Shown one piece after another: positions 57,002 to 64,000 of a stretch of 64,000 nucleotides of DNA (its first letter is position 1; every line of letters starts with the position of its first letter). A program made the translations under genes and the position numbers. The notes under the pieces were generated by a model, which was given only the letters and a program-made list of their open reading frames with translations, did not search any database and had not been told where the DNA came from. Origin of the DNA: Chryseobacterium sp. ZHDP1 (GTDB lineage Bacteria; Bacteroidota; Bacteroidia; Flavobacteriales; Weeksellaceae); the NCBI RefSeq assembly GCF_018603435.1, contig NZ_CP075682.1, forward strand, positions 3,410,001-3,474,000, read 5' to 3'.

Positions 57002-57943
57002 ATGAAACGACTTTTTTATTTTGTTTTACTATTGGTAGGTATTTCTACAATTCATTCTTGTAAAGATTTATTGGATGAAGACGGAAATCCTCTGGTGGAT
57101 ATTAATAACAATACAGGACTGAACGGTCCGAGAGCTTTATACAGAGAAATCACAGACTCAGACACTTTAGCGACTTATTATTATAACGGTCTGCAATTGT
57201 CGAAAGTAGTTACGGACAGTATGAATTCTACTGCGGACATAGCATGGAGCGGAGATAAAGTAAGCCGAATCGATTTCAAAGGATTTTTAGACCTTAACGG
57301 AAACGGAAAATTAGATAAAGACAGTGTAACCTTTACACAGCAGTTTACTTATGGAAATACAGGAAGAATAGAAACCATCTCAGAAAACAGATCTTTCTTC
57401 AAAAGAAGTACCACATCTCCATATACTCCTACAGCACCGGGACCACAGACTCTGTACAAAAAGACAAAGTCTCTTTACACTTTAAAATATGCAGCTGCAA
57501 CGGCTAAGCTGGATTCTATCATTATGAGAAACGGACCTGAAGCTTCAGGAACTCCATTTGTGTACACTTCTTATTCAAAAACTAAGTATGAATATACAGG
57601 GGATAACGTTTCTAAAGTAACAAGAAACTATGGTCCAATGGGTTCTACAGGAACGATGGGAGCAGCAACCACAAAGTTGGGGTATGAGTTTACAAACTAC
57701 GATACTAAAATCAATCCGTTTACTTTAATTCCTGCAGCTTACAAAATTTCAAGATTACTCTCAACAGACGCTAATGATGTAAGAAGCTGGATTTTGTCAC
57801 CAAACAGCCCACAGAGATATTCTGTTACGGATTTAATGACACCGGTTCCTACTCCGAAAGTATTCTCAACAAATTACAATTACGATGCACAAACCTATAT
57901 GCAAAAAGGATATGGTGTAAATTACATCTACAAGCCATTGTAA
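57002..57943 (+). CDS. Lipoprotein of unknown function, paralogue of 56047
   Basis: A 313-residue lipoprotein with lipobox TIHSC (Cys20) followed by KDLLDEDGNPL. Shared blocks with the preceding gene: GPRALYREITD, LQLSKVV, WSGDKVSRIDF, FTNYDTKINPFTLIPAAYK and NYIYKPL at the end. It contains a DLNGNGKLDKDS segment that resembles a dockerin/EF-hand calcium loop. It has its own -7-like TATATTTG (56967-56974), so it can be transcribed separately. Function unknown; recent tandem duplication is likely. Confidence 0.65.
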   Translation: MKRLFYFVLLLVGISTIHSCKDLLDEDGNPLVDINNNTGLNGPRALYREITDSDTLATYYYNGLQLSKVVTDSMNSTADIAWSGDKVSRIDFKGFLDLNGNGKLDKDSVTFTQQFTYGNTGRIETISENRSFFKRSTTSPYTPTAPGPQTLYKKTKSLYTLKYAAATAKLDSIIMRNGPEASGTPFVYTSYSKTKYEYTGDNVSKVTRNYGPMGSTGTMGAATTKLGYEFTNYDTKINPFTLIPAAYKISRLLSTDANDVRSWILSPNSPQRYSVTDLMTPVPTPKVFSTNYNYDAQTYMQKGYGVNYIYKPL

Positions 57944-57966
57944 AAATTTGTTTTTAAAAATAATAA

Positions 57967-57997
57967 AAACTCAATCTTCATGAAGGTTGGGTTTTTT
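57967..57997 (+). terminator. Terminator of the lipoprotein pair
   Basis: AAACTCAATCTTC (57967-57979) pairs with GAAGGTTGGGTTT (57982-57994, two G-U pairs) with a two-base gap between arms, followed by a T run. Confidence 0.85.
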
Positions 57998-58033
57998 TAT
58001 TTGAAATCCCTTAATTTTGCAAAAAATTTCTTC

Positions 58034-58597
58034 ATGAAATATTTAATAGTCGGCCTTGGAAATAAAGGTGCGGAATACGAAAATACACGTCACAATATAG
58101 GATTTAAAGTTGCAGACAAACTAGCGGAAACCATGGAGGTTTCTTTCAATACCACCAATTTCGGATGGATGGCAGACGGAAAGTACAAAGGAAGAAGAGT
58201 TTTGGTCTTAAAACCGGATACTTATATGAATCTTTCCGGAAATGCAGTCCGCTACTGGATGCAGAAAGAAAACATTCCTTTGGAAAATGTCCTCATTGTA
58301 ACAGACGATTTAGCTTTGCCTTTTGGAACCTTGAGAATGAAAGGTAAAGGTTCGGATGCAGGACACAACGGACTGAAAAACATCAACGAAGTACTACAGA
58401 CCCAAAATTATGCGCGTCTGCGTTTCGGCATTTCGGCAGATTTTTCGGAAGGAAGACAGGTGGATTATGTTTTGGGAACGTGGAATGAAGAAGAAAACGA
58501 AAAGCTTCAGGAAAGAATTGAGAAGTTTTCTAAAGCCTGTCTGTCATTTGTATTTGCAGGAATCAATAATACAATGTCTGCATTTAACGGAAAATAA
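58034..58597 (+). CDS. pth: Peptidyl-tRNA hydrolase
   Basis: A 187-residue enzyme releasing peptides from prematurely dropped peptidyl-tRNA. Start at [12 protein letters not shown]; a longer upstream frame would overlap the preceding terminator. Active-site residues: Asn10 ([17 protein letters not shown]), His20, Asn66 and Asn70 in MNLSGNAV, the Asp in [10 protein letters not shown], and Asn112 in [12 protein letters not shown]. Length is standard. A -7-like TAATTTTG (58012-58019) lies 14 bases upstream of the ATG. Confidence 0.96.
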   Translation: MKYLIVGLGNKGAEYENTRHNIGFKVADKLAETMEVSFNTTNFGWMADGKYKGRRVLVLKPDTYMNLSGNAVRYWMQKENIPLENVLIVTDDLALPFGTLRMKGKGSDAGHNGLKNINEVLQTQNYARLRFGISADFSEGRQVDYVLGTWNEEENEKLQERIEKFSKACLSFVFAGINNTMSAFNGK

Positions 58598-58617
58598 ATT
58601 TCTCTATACGATAAAAC

Positions 58618-58642
58618 AAAACCTCCATTTCCGGAGGTTTTT
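58618..58642. terminator. Bidirectional terminator between pth and the 58644 gene
   Basis: AAAACCTCC (58618-58626) pairs with GGAGGTTTT (58633-58641) and has T residues on both strands. Confidence 0.85.
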
Positions 58643-58643
58643 A

Positions 58644-59066
58644 CTATTTGTAAACGACAATATCTTTTATAATTTTCTTTTCAAAGAAATTTCTTTCATT
58701 AATTGTAAAGCAGTAATTGTGTTCCTGTTCGAAAAATTCTATTGGTGTTACAGGAAGATTGTCTGTTTTCCATTTAATGATAAAGCTGACTTCATTCGGG
58801 GAATTTACCTCTTTATCCGAAAACCTGAAAATCGTACTCGGAAGAGTATTTTCATTATCTTCTTTAATGTCGGATTTTGCTTTTTTAAACTGAAGCTGCG
58901 TCATGTCTTTCAGCAATAAAGAAAAAGGCTTTCCAATATATTTTTGTTTATTGGTTTCAAACTTTTTTGCGTAAGATAAAGTATCGGAAACCGTTTTTTG
59001 AGCATTTAAAGCCGTATTAAGAAACAAAAAGAATGTTACCCCAAATATATTCAACAGTATTTTCAT
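58644..59066 (-). CDS. Small exported protein of unknown function
   Basis: A 140-residue protein started at MKILLNIFGVTFFLFL, with signal peptide cleavage near ALNAQ; seven upstream codons are open. The mature part has KYIGKPFSLLLKDMTQLQFK, NTLPSTIFRFSDKEVN, PNEVSFIIKWKTDNLP and FTINERNFFEKKIIKDIVVY. I do not recognise the family. Probably periplasmic. It stands alone between terminators. Confidence 0.6.
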   Translation of the reverse strand: MKILLNIFGVTFFLFLNTALNAQKTVSDTLSYAKKFETNKQKYIGKPFSLLLKDMTQLQFKKAKSDIKEDNENTLPSTIFRFSDKEVNSPNEVSFIIKWKTDNLPVTPIEFFEQEHNYCFTINERNFFEKKIIKDIVVYK

Positions 59067-59144
59067 GAAGAGGAAATTAAAAATCAAAAGTAAGATTTTA
59101 CAGACTATTTTCTTTGAATATTTTTAAAAATTATCTGTTTAAAT

Positions 59145-59179
59145 AGAAAACAAAAGACCACCGAAATCCGATGGTCTTT
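59145..59179 (-). terminator. Terminator of the first carbonic anhydrase gene
   Basis: AAAGACCA (59153-59160) pairs with TGGTCTTT (59172-59179), with an inner CG/CG, followed by a U-rich tract on the minus strand. Confidence 0.75.
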
Positions 59180-59231
59180 GCGATTGTACTTTACAAGAAT
59201 TTCCAATCAGTTTATCTAACTATAACATTTC

Positions 59232-59870
59232 TTATGCTAACCAGGTTACAACACCTGTTTCCACATCGTAATTGGCTCCCACGATCTTAATTTTTCCTTC
59301 TTCCTCAAGTTTTCTAAGGGTGGAACTCTGCTTACGGATATCATCAATCGCATTAATTACGTTATGCTGGTTCAGTCTTTCCAGAAGATCTGCATTGGCA
59401 GAAGAACGCTCTTCTCCTTCCTCGATAATATCGTTGATAATCGGGTTGAAATGATTGATCAGGTGGTTAAGATTATCCATTCCCAATCCTTCGATTTTTG
59501 CTGCATCAAGACCGCCTTTTAAAGCGCCGCATTTCGTGTGTCCCAAAACCACGACAAGCTTAGAACCTGCGACATTACAACCGAATTCCATAGATCCTAA
59601 AATATCCTGATTAACAAAATTTCCCGCAATTCTGATGCTGAAAATATCTCCTAATCCCTGATCGAAGATAAGCTCTGCAGAAGTACGGCTGTCGATACAG
59701 CTTAACACCACTGCAAATGGCCATTGTCCTTCACGGGTTGCGTTCACCTGCTCCAAAAGATCTCTGTTAGCCTTTAAGTTATTTACAAATCTCTGGTTTC
59801 CTTCCTTTAAAAAGTTTAATGCTTTTTCAGGAGTAATAGTCGACTGTGTTTCGTATGTATGTGCTTTCAT
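59232..59870 (-). CDS. Beta-class carbonic anhydrase (downstream member of the bicarbonate cluster)
   Basis: A 212-residue zinc enzyme interconverting CO2 and bicarbonate. Zinc ligands: Cys58 in SCIDSRTSAE, His111 and Cys114 in LGHTKCGALKGG; the Asp60/Arg62 pair is present. The N-terminal part (ALNFLKEGNQRFVNN) is typical of the family. There is no signal peptide. It lies 54 bases downstream of the SulP transporter gene, with which it is probably co-transcribed; CA-SulP pairing suggests bicarbonate uptake and use. A second beta-CA of a different subtype is three genes upstream. Confidence 0.93.
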   Translation of the reverse strand: MKAHTYETQSTITPEKALNFLKEGNQRFVNNLKANRDLLEQVNATREGQWPFAVVLSCIDSRTSAELIFDQGLGDIFSIRIAGNFVNQDILGSMEFGCNVAGSKLVVVLGHTKCGALKGGLDAAKIEGLGMDNLNHLINHFNPIINDIIEEGEERSSANADLLERLNQHNVINAIDDIRKQSSTLRKLEEEGKIKIVGANYDVETGVVTWLA

Positions 59871-59924
59871 ATAATTTTTATTAAATTGAATTTTTTAAAG
59901 GTATAAAATTTATTGTTTTTGAGC

Positions 59925-61517
59925 TTACATCGCTCTTTTATGTGTAATTAAAATGTGAGACTCTTCATCTCTTTCGTAGTCCCTATATGAAGTTTTAAAT
60001 CCTAATAATTCAACCGTAATGTCTTCTTCCTTTGCGCGGATATTGGCAAAATCCTGAATCATTTCCAGAACATCAGTGGCAATATAGGATGTTTCCCTTG
60101 CATCAATGATGACTTTAGAATTCGGTTTAATGTTTTTTAATGTTTTTTTGATAGCTGCTTTGTTCAGGAAAGAAACTTCTTCCGCAAGCTTCATTTTTAT
60201 TTCATCAGCATCATCCAGTTTTTCACGGCTTAAATAATAAGCTCTTTTCATATTTCCCTGAAGAATATAAAAAACGGAAATAGCAAGACCTATTCCAACG
60301 CCTTTCAATAAGTCGGTTGCGACAACAGCTACCACGGTTGCAATGAAAGGAATGAACTGGAATTTCCCTAAATGCCAGAAATGTTTAAATGTTGCGGGTT
60401 TTGCCAGTTTGTAACCTACCATAATTAATACTGCTGCCAAAGTCGCCAATGGAATTAAATTCAATACCAAAGGAATCGATAAAACGCAGATCAGCAACAG
60501 TACTCCGTGAATAATGGTTGATGCTTTTGAAGTCGCCCCCGAATTGGCATTGGCGGAACTTCTCACCACTACGGAAGTCATAGGAAGTCCTCCAATGAAC
60601 GAACTTATTAGATTTCCGATTCCCTGAGCTTTTAATTCCAGATTGGTATCGGTAATTCTTCTCTGTAGATCCAGCCTGTCGGAAGCCTCGATGCAAAGTA
60701 GTGTTTCAATAGAAGCTACAATAGCAATCGTTGCTCCTGCAATCCATACTTTCGGATTGGTGAATCCGTTAAAATCCGGCATGGTCACAAGATTTTTAAA
60801 ATCATCAAAAGACTGCGGAACGGGTAAGGAAACCAAATGCTGAGTCTGTATTTCCAGTGAACTTCCCGTCATTTTAAAGACCTGATTCAGAATAATTCCT
60901 GTTACAACGGCAACCAAAGCTCCCGGAAGCATTTTAATCCTTTTAAGAGCCGGAACTTTATCCCAGATAATCAGGATTGCTACCGAAATTAAAGTAATGA
61001 TAATGGCGCCCGGCTGAACCGCTCCGAATAATTCTGTAAAATATCCGAAATTGAGGCCATTATCGAATATAGATTCATGTCCTTCATAATCCTTATCAAA
61101 TCCCAAAGCGTGAGGAATCTGTTTCAGAATAATGATGATCCCGATTGCGGCAAGCATTCCTTCAATCACGTTATTAGGAAAGTAATTGGAAATACTTCCG
61201 GCTCTTATAAATCCTAAAATCAACTGCAGTACTCCTGCAATAATTCCGGCACAGAGAAAAAGCTCAAATGCGCCCAAATCTGTAATAGCGGTTAAAACAA
61301 TGGCTGTTAATCCCGCTGCAGGACCGGAAACAGATATATTCGAATTACTAATGGATCCTACAACCAGTCCTCCGACAATTCCGGCAATAATTCCGGATAG
61401 AGGCGGTGCTCCCGATGCCAATGCGATTCCTAAACATAAAGGAAGCGCTACTAAAAATACCACGAGTCCTGAAGGGAAATTCTCCTTAATTCCTCCGATT
61501 AATGATGTTTTTTTCAT
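59925..61517 (-). CDS. SulP family anion transporter with STAS domain
   Basis: A 530-residue inner-membrane transporter. The membrane domain has FPSGLVVFLVALPLCLGIAL, ASGAPPLSGIIAGIVGGLVV, SVSGPAAGLTAIV and FIGGLPMTSVVVRSSANANS, all SulP hallmarks. The C-terminal cytosolic STAS domain is marked by SKVIIDARETSYIATDVLEM. SulP proteins move sulfate, bicarbonate or C4-dicarboxylates. With carbonic anhydrases on both sides, bicarbonate (BicA-like, Na-coupled) is the best guess. Confidence 0.9.
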   Translation of the reverse strand: MKKTSLIGGIKENFPSGLVVFLVALPLCLGIALASGAPPLSGIIAGIVGGLVVGSISNSNISVSGPAAGLTAIVLTAITDLGAFELFLCAGIIAGVLQLILGFIRAGSISNYFPNNVIEGMLAAIGIIIILKQIPHALGFDKDYEGHESIFDNGLNFGYFTELFGAVQPGAIIITLISVAILIIWDKVPALKRIKMLPGALVAVVTGIILNQVFKMTGSSLEIQTQHLVSLPVPQSFDDFKNLVTMPDFNGFTNPKVWIAGATIAIVASIETLLCIEASDRLDLQRRITDTNLELKAQGIGNLISSFIGGLPMTSVVVRSSANANSGATSKASTIIHGVLLLICVLSIPLVLNLIPLATLAAVLIMVGYKLAKPATFKHFWHLGKFQFIPFIATVVAVVATDLLKGVGIGLAISVFYILQGNMKRAYYLSREKLDDADEIKMKLAEEVSFLNKAAIKKTLKNIKPNSKVIIDARETSYIATDVLEMIQDFANIRAKEEDITVELLGFKTSYRDYERDEESHILITHKRAM

Positions 61518-61658
61518 GTAAAAATGCTGTGAATAGTGATCTGTTTTTTTGTAAACAGACCCATTATAAAGTTGGAAAATGTAATTTTTAATGCACGTGT
61601 TTATTCAATATCAATGTCATGACAAAGAATAGCTATCAAAAAAATCTAACGGTAAAAA

Positions 61659-61958
61659 TTACGCTTCCGGAGGCGGAGAAAATATGGTAAGCAATGGAGA
61701 CAGATGAAAAGAATCGTCTATGAGTACAAACGATCTGTCTTCCAGTGAAGGTTCATAAAACTTAAGATAATCAAATACATCCAAAGTTTTAGGAAGTGTT
61801 TTTTCGTAAACAGTAAAAGCTGAGAAATGGGAATGCGGCTCTTCTTCATTGATTATTACATTGGTTCTTGTAAGATCCCAACCAAAAACTGCGGCAATAC
61901 CGGGTAGAGCCGTAAAGTTGAGAAAAAACAATAATGTAATAATACTCCAGAGTTTCAT
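61659..61958 (-). CDS. Small exported protein between SulP and carbonic anhydrase genes
   Basis: A 99-residue protein with an N-terminal signal peptide or membrane segment (WSIITLLFFLNFTALPGIAA). The mature part has WDLTRTNVIINEEEPHSHFS, FDYLKFYEPSLEDRSF and a C-terminal LTIFSPPPEA. Three His and many Glu/Asp residues could bind metal. I do not recognise a domain. It starts 21 bases after the stop of the second carbonic anhydrase, implying an operon and some connection to bicarbonate handling or zinc. Confidence 0.6.
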   Translation of the reverse strand: MKLWSIITLLFFLNFTALPGIAAVFGWDLTRTNVIINEEEPHSHFSAFTVYEKTLPKTLDVFDYLKFYEPSLEDRSFVLIDDSFHLSPLLTIFSPPPEA

Positions 61959-61979
61959 TTTACATTCTTTATATAAAAA

Positions 61980-62648
61980 TTATTTGGTCTTTCTGCTCAT
62001 CACCCAGTCTGAACTGGTAAGGTTATAAATTTTCTGAATGTCCTTTAATATTTTTTCAAAGTCTATTTCCAGATCGATGATCTTTCCTGTTCGAAGGTCG
62101 AAAACCCAGCCGTGAACTACGGGATATTCTTCTAAAATATATCTTTCCTGTACACAAGCCATTTTGATAACGTTAATGCACTGTTCCTGTACATTCAGTT
62201 CAACAAGTCTGTCATAGCGTTTGTCTTCGTCTGTGATAGAATCCAATTCAGCCTGATGTAATCTGTATACATCACGGATTGTTCTTAACCACGGATTCAG
62301 CAATCCTAAATCCTGAGAAGTCATCGCTGCTTTTACACCTCCGCAGTTGTAATGTCCGCAAACAATAATGTCTTTTACTTTAAGGTGTTCCACGGCATAC
62401 TGAATAACCGCTGTAGAACTCATGTCTAAAGTATTCACCACATTGGCAATGTTTCTGTGAACAAAAACTTCCCCCGGTTTGGCTCCCATAAGTTCTTCTG
62501 CAGTCGCACGGCTGTCTGAACATCCGATGTAAAGATAATCAGGATGCTGGGTTTTGGCAAGATCATGGAAAAATTCAGGGTTTTCCGCAACTTTAGACTC
62601 TACCCATTTTCTGTTATTTTCAAAAATAGCTTTATACGACTGTGACAT
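61980..62648 (-). CDS. can: Beta-class carbonic anhydrase (upstream member of the bicarbonate cluster)
   Basis: A 222-residue enzyme of the Can/plant-like subtype. Zinc ligands Cys43 (YIGCSDSRATAEELMG), His99 and Cys102 (VCGHYNCGGVKAAM), with Asp45 and Arg47. It also has VFVHRNIANVV and the C-terminal WVFDLRTGKIIDLEIDFEKI. It is the first gene of the minus-strand cluster. A -7-like TATTTTTG (62733-62726, minus) is the likely promoter core, giving a leader of ~70 bases. Sequence differs clearly from the second anhydrase at 59232, so this is not a recent duplication. Confidence 0.94.
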   Translation of the reverse strand: MSQSYKAIFENNRKWVESKVAENPEFFHDLAKTQHPDYLYIGCSDSRATAEELMGAKPGEVFVHRNIANVVNTLDMSSTAVIQYAVEHLKVKDIIVCGHYNCGGVKAAMTSQDLGLLNPWLRTIRDVYRLHQAELDSITDEDKRYDRLVELNVQEQCINVIKMACVQERYILEEYPVVHGWVFDLRTGKIIDLEIDFEKILKDIQKIYNLTSSDWVMSRKTK

Positions 62649-62894
62649 GAGGAGCTCTTTAAAGGGTTAATTATTTATTTAGTTTAAATTATTTCTAAAA
62701 TTAATAGACTAAATCGATAATGGTACAAAAATATAATTTTTGGCTAAATACAGACTATTTTTAACAAAGTTTAATATTCAGATCTGTTTAAAATCATATA
62801 AAATATAGATATAATTTTGTTTTCTTACATTAATTTGAAAAATCCGGATAAAATTACAAACAATTTGATGGAATAATATAAAATATTTTAATTT

Positions 62895-63452
62895 TTAGAC
62901 CTTATTATTAATGTAACCTTCTGTCGCGTTTTCAGACTCATATATTTTTCCCGGATTGCCCATCACAACAGAATTTTCAGGGATATCAAAATTTACATAG
63001 GCATTTGGCGCAATAAGGACATTGTTTCCGATGGAGATTCCTCCTACAATAACGGCATTGGTTCCGATCCATACTTCGTCTCCGATGACAGGGAATCCCT
63101 GATTTTTTCCGCGATTCTGCTGCCCAAGAGTAACTCCCTGTGCAATATTGCAGTTTTTTCCGATTTTTACTTTCGGATTGATGACCAGACTTCCCCAGTG
63201 TCCCAGATAGAATCCTTCTCCGATTTCTGTTTCGGGATAGATCTGAAAGCCGTACTTAATCTGATAATGCCTTAAAGCCAATTTCCAGAAAATATTCAGC
63301 AACGGTGTTTTTAGATATTGCTGAGACTTTCTTAAAACATAAATAAAATGAAGGTTCGGATTGATGCATTTTGCCCAGATCTGAAATGGAGAAAGCCATT
63401 TTCCGCTTTCTCTATAAAAATCTTTCTGAAGAATGGAATAGTTTTCTGTCAT
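62895..63452 (-). CDS. Left-handed beta-helix serine acetyltransferase-like enzyme (polysaccharide acetyltransferase)
   Basis: A 185-residue trimeric hexapeptide-repeat acyltransferase using acetyl-CoA. Repeats run from EIGEGFYLGHWGSLVINPKV through KIGKNCNIAQGVTLG, VIGDEVWIGTNAVIVGGISI and NNVLIAPNAYVNFDIPENS, ending VVMGNPGKI. The catalytic His is in GHWGS. It resembles CysE and the colanic-acid acetyltransferase WcaB; the short N-terminal domain and a glycosyltransferase 42 bases upstream favour surface polysaccharide decoration over cysteine synthesis. Confidence 0.85.
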   Translation of the reverse strand: MTENYSILQKDFYRESGKWLSPFQIWAKCINPNLHFIYVLRKSQQYLKTPLLNIFWKLALRHYQIKYGFQIYPETEIGEGFYLGHWGSLVINPKVKIGKNCNIAQGVTLGQQNRGKNQGFPVIGDEVWIGTNAVIVGGISIGNNVLIAPNAYVNFDIPENSVVMGNPGKIYESENATEGYINNKV

Positions 63453-63494
63453 ACCACAAATGTAATAATTCTAAAGGTTTAAATTTTTAATCAG

Positions 63495-64000
63495 TTACAA
63501 TTCATCCAGAATAGAAACAATTTTGCTTACTGAATTCTCAAGATTAAAAGGCATTTCATAGTTTTTAAGTTTTTCTGAATATTGTTCGAAAAATTCGGGC
63601 TGGGTTAAGGCTTTTTTCATTCCATCATAAATTCCTTCTTCGGAATTTTCAATGAGAAGACCCAATTCTCCATTGTTTAGCATTTCGTTTGCTCCGGAAA
63701 CTTCAGTAGAAATAATTTTCTTTTTCAGGGTAATCGCTTCAAAAAGAACAGTTGGAAAACCCTCATATCTCGAACTTAAAATATAAAAATCTGCTTTTTT
63801 AAAATAAGGATAAGGATTATCTGTAAAACCAAGCATCGTCGCTGTTTTATCAACGCCAAGCTCTGATTTTAGTTGTTTAATATTTTCGAAATCATAACCG
63901 TCACCAACAATTAAAACTTTGTGCTGAAAACCTTCTTCTAAAAGTTTTTGATGAACTTTCAATAGCCTGTCGAATCCTTTTTGTGGAAAAACAGTTCCGA
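63495..64000 (-). CDS. Glycosyltransferase family 4, partial (N-terminus outside window)
   Basis: The frame is open to the window edge: upstream of the TTG at 63962 it reads GTVFPQKGFDRLLKVHQ, the start of the donor-binding half of a GT-B glycosyltransferase. Following motifs: VLIVGDGYDFENIKQL, YILSSRYEGFPTVLFEAITL (EX7E nucleotide-sugar site) and ISTEVSGANEML. About 168 residues are visible. It makes capsular, O-antigen or exopolysaccharide linkages in the cytosol. It precedes the acetyltransferase in the same direction, probably one operon extending beyond the window. Confidence 0.88.
   Translation of the reverse strand, partial: GTVFPQKGFDRLLKVHQKLLEEGFQHKVLIVGDGYDFENIKQLKSELGVDKTATMLGFTDNPYPYFKKADFYILSSRYEGFPTVLFEAITLKKKIISTEVSGANEMLNNGELGLLIENSEEGIYDGMKKALTQPEFFEQYSEKLKNYEMPFNLENSVSKIVSILDEL

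Noticed and set aside
1..64000. tRNA, rRNA, insertion sequence or prophage genes
   Set aside because: Intergenic regions were read on both strands and none shows a cloverleaf, transposase or phage structural gene. The VGIGT modules resemble tail fibres but sit in signal-peptide proteins without other phage genes.

Overview
The window looks like a chromosomal segment of a Chryseobacterium-like flavobacterium (Bacteroidota, Weeksellaceae). The DNA is AT-rich. Many genes are preceded by the Bacteroidota -7 element TAnnTTTG, and several large secreted proteins end in type IX secretion (T9SS) type B sorting domains. Lineage-typical genes include the exosortase XrtF with its partner, DUF4293, DUF5689, DUF6146 and DUF6702 proteins, a GH3-family protein, and a Rho factor with a long low-complexity insert. 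No tRNA, rRNA, CRISPR array, transposase or phage gene was seen.

Layout. 1-6.7 kb is an AT-rich accessory-looking region. It holds the 3' end of a repeat adhesin, an HxlR regulator, a tiny VGINT-type secreted remnant, two membrane-tethered transcription factors (AraC-type and LuxR-type HTH) and a 598-residue surface protein. 6.8-13.4 kb is mostly housekeeping: an MsbA-like ABC exporter, an M28 peptidase, DUF4293, rho and Mn-type superoxide dismutase. 13.4-20.8 kb holds a secreted EEP-family nuclease or phosphatase divergent from a TonB-dependent receptor/DUF5689 lipoprotein pair, plus small hypotheticals. 20.8-24.4 kb is a minus-strand cluster: LOG protein, MurU-like nucleotidyltransferase, stand-alone RapZ C-terminal domain, GxxExxY protein and AmgK-like sugar kinase. 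It suggests salvage or sensing of peptidoglycan amino sugars. Divergent from it are xrtF and its overlapping partner. 25.4-34.7 kb has a CDF metal exporter, asd, a haem-like membrane protein, a second TonB receptor, and an NAD operon (nadB, an unknown membrane protein, nadC) preceded by a perfect 12-bp palindrome, then a nitroreductase.

34.8-44.7 kb contains three related T9SS type B proteins, interrupted by rnhA and dnaB. 44.8-49.3 kb has an MFS transporter, lipoproteins, the GH3 protein and a small repeat protein. mfd follows. 53.5-57.9 kb carries a tandem operon of three paralogous secreted VGIGT proteins and two paralogous lipoproteins of unknown role. This and the 1-6.7 kb region are the least explained parts of the window. 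58-62.6 kb has pth and a bicarbonate module (two beta-carbonic anhydrases, a SulP transporter and a small exported protein). The last 1.1 kb enters a polysaccharide locus with an acetyltransferase and a partial glycosyltransferase.

Most start codons were reassigned inward from the longest open frame when the longer version used TTG or GTG, lay over a promoter, or placed a signal peptide or conserved N-terminus internally. Hairpin terminators are frequent and show that most transcription units are short. All functions are inferred from motifs read by eye; no database search was run.
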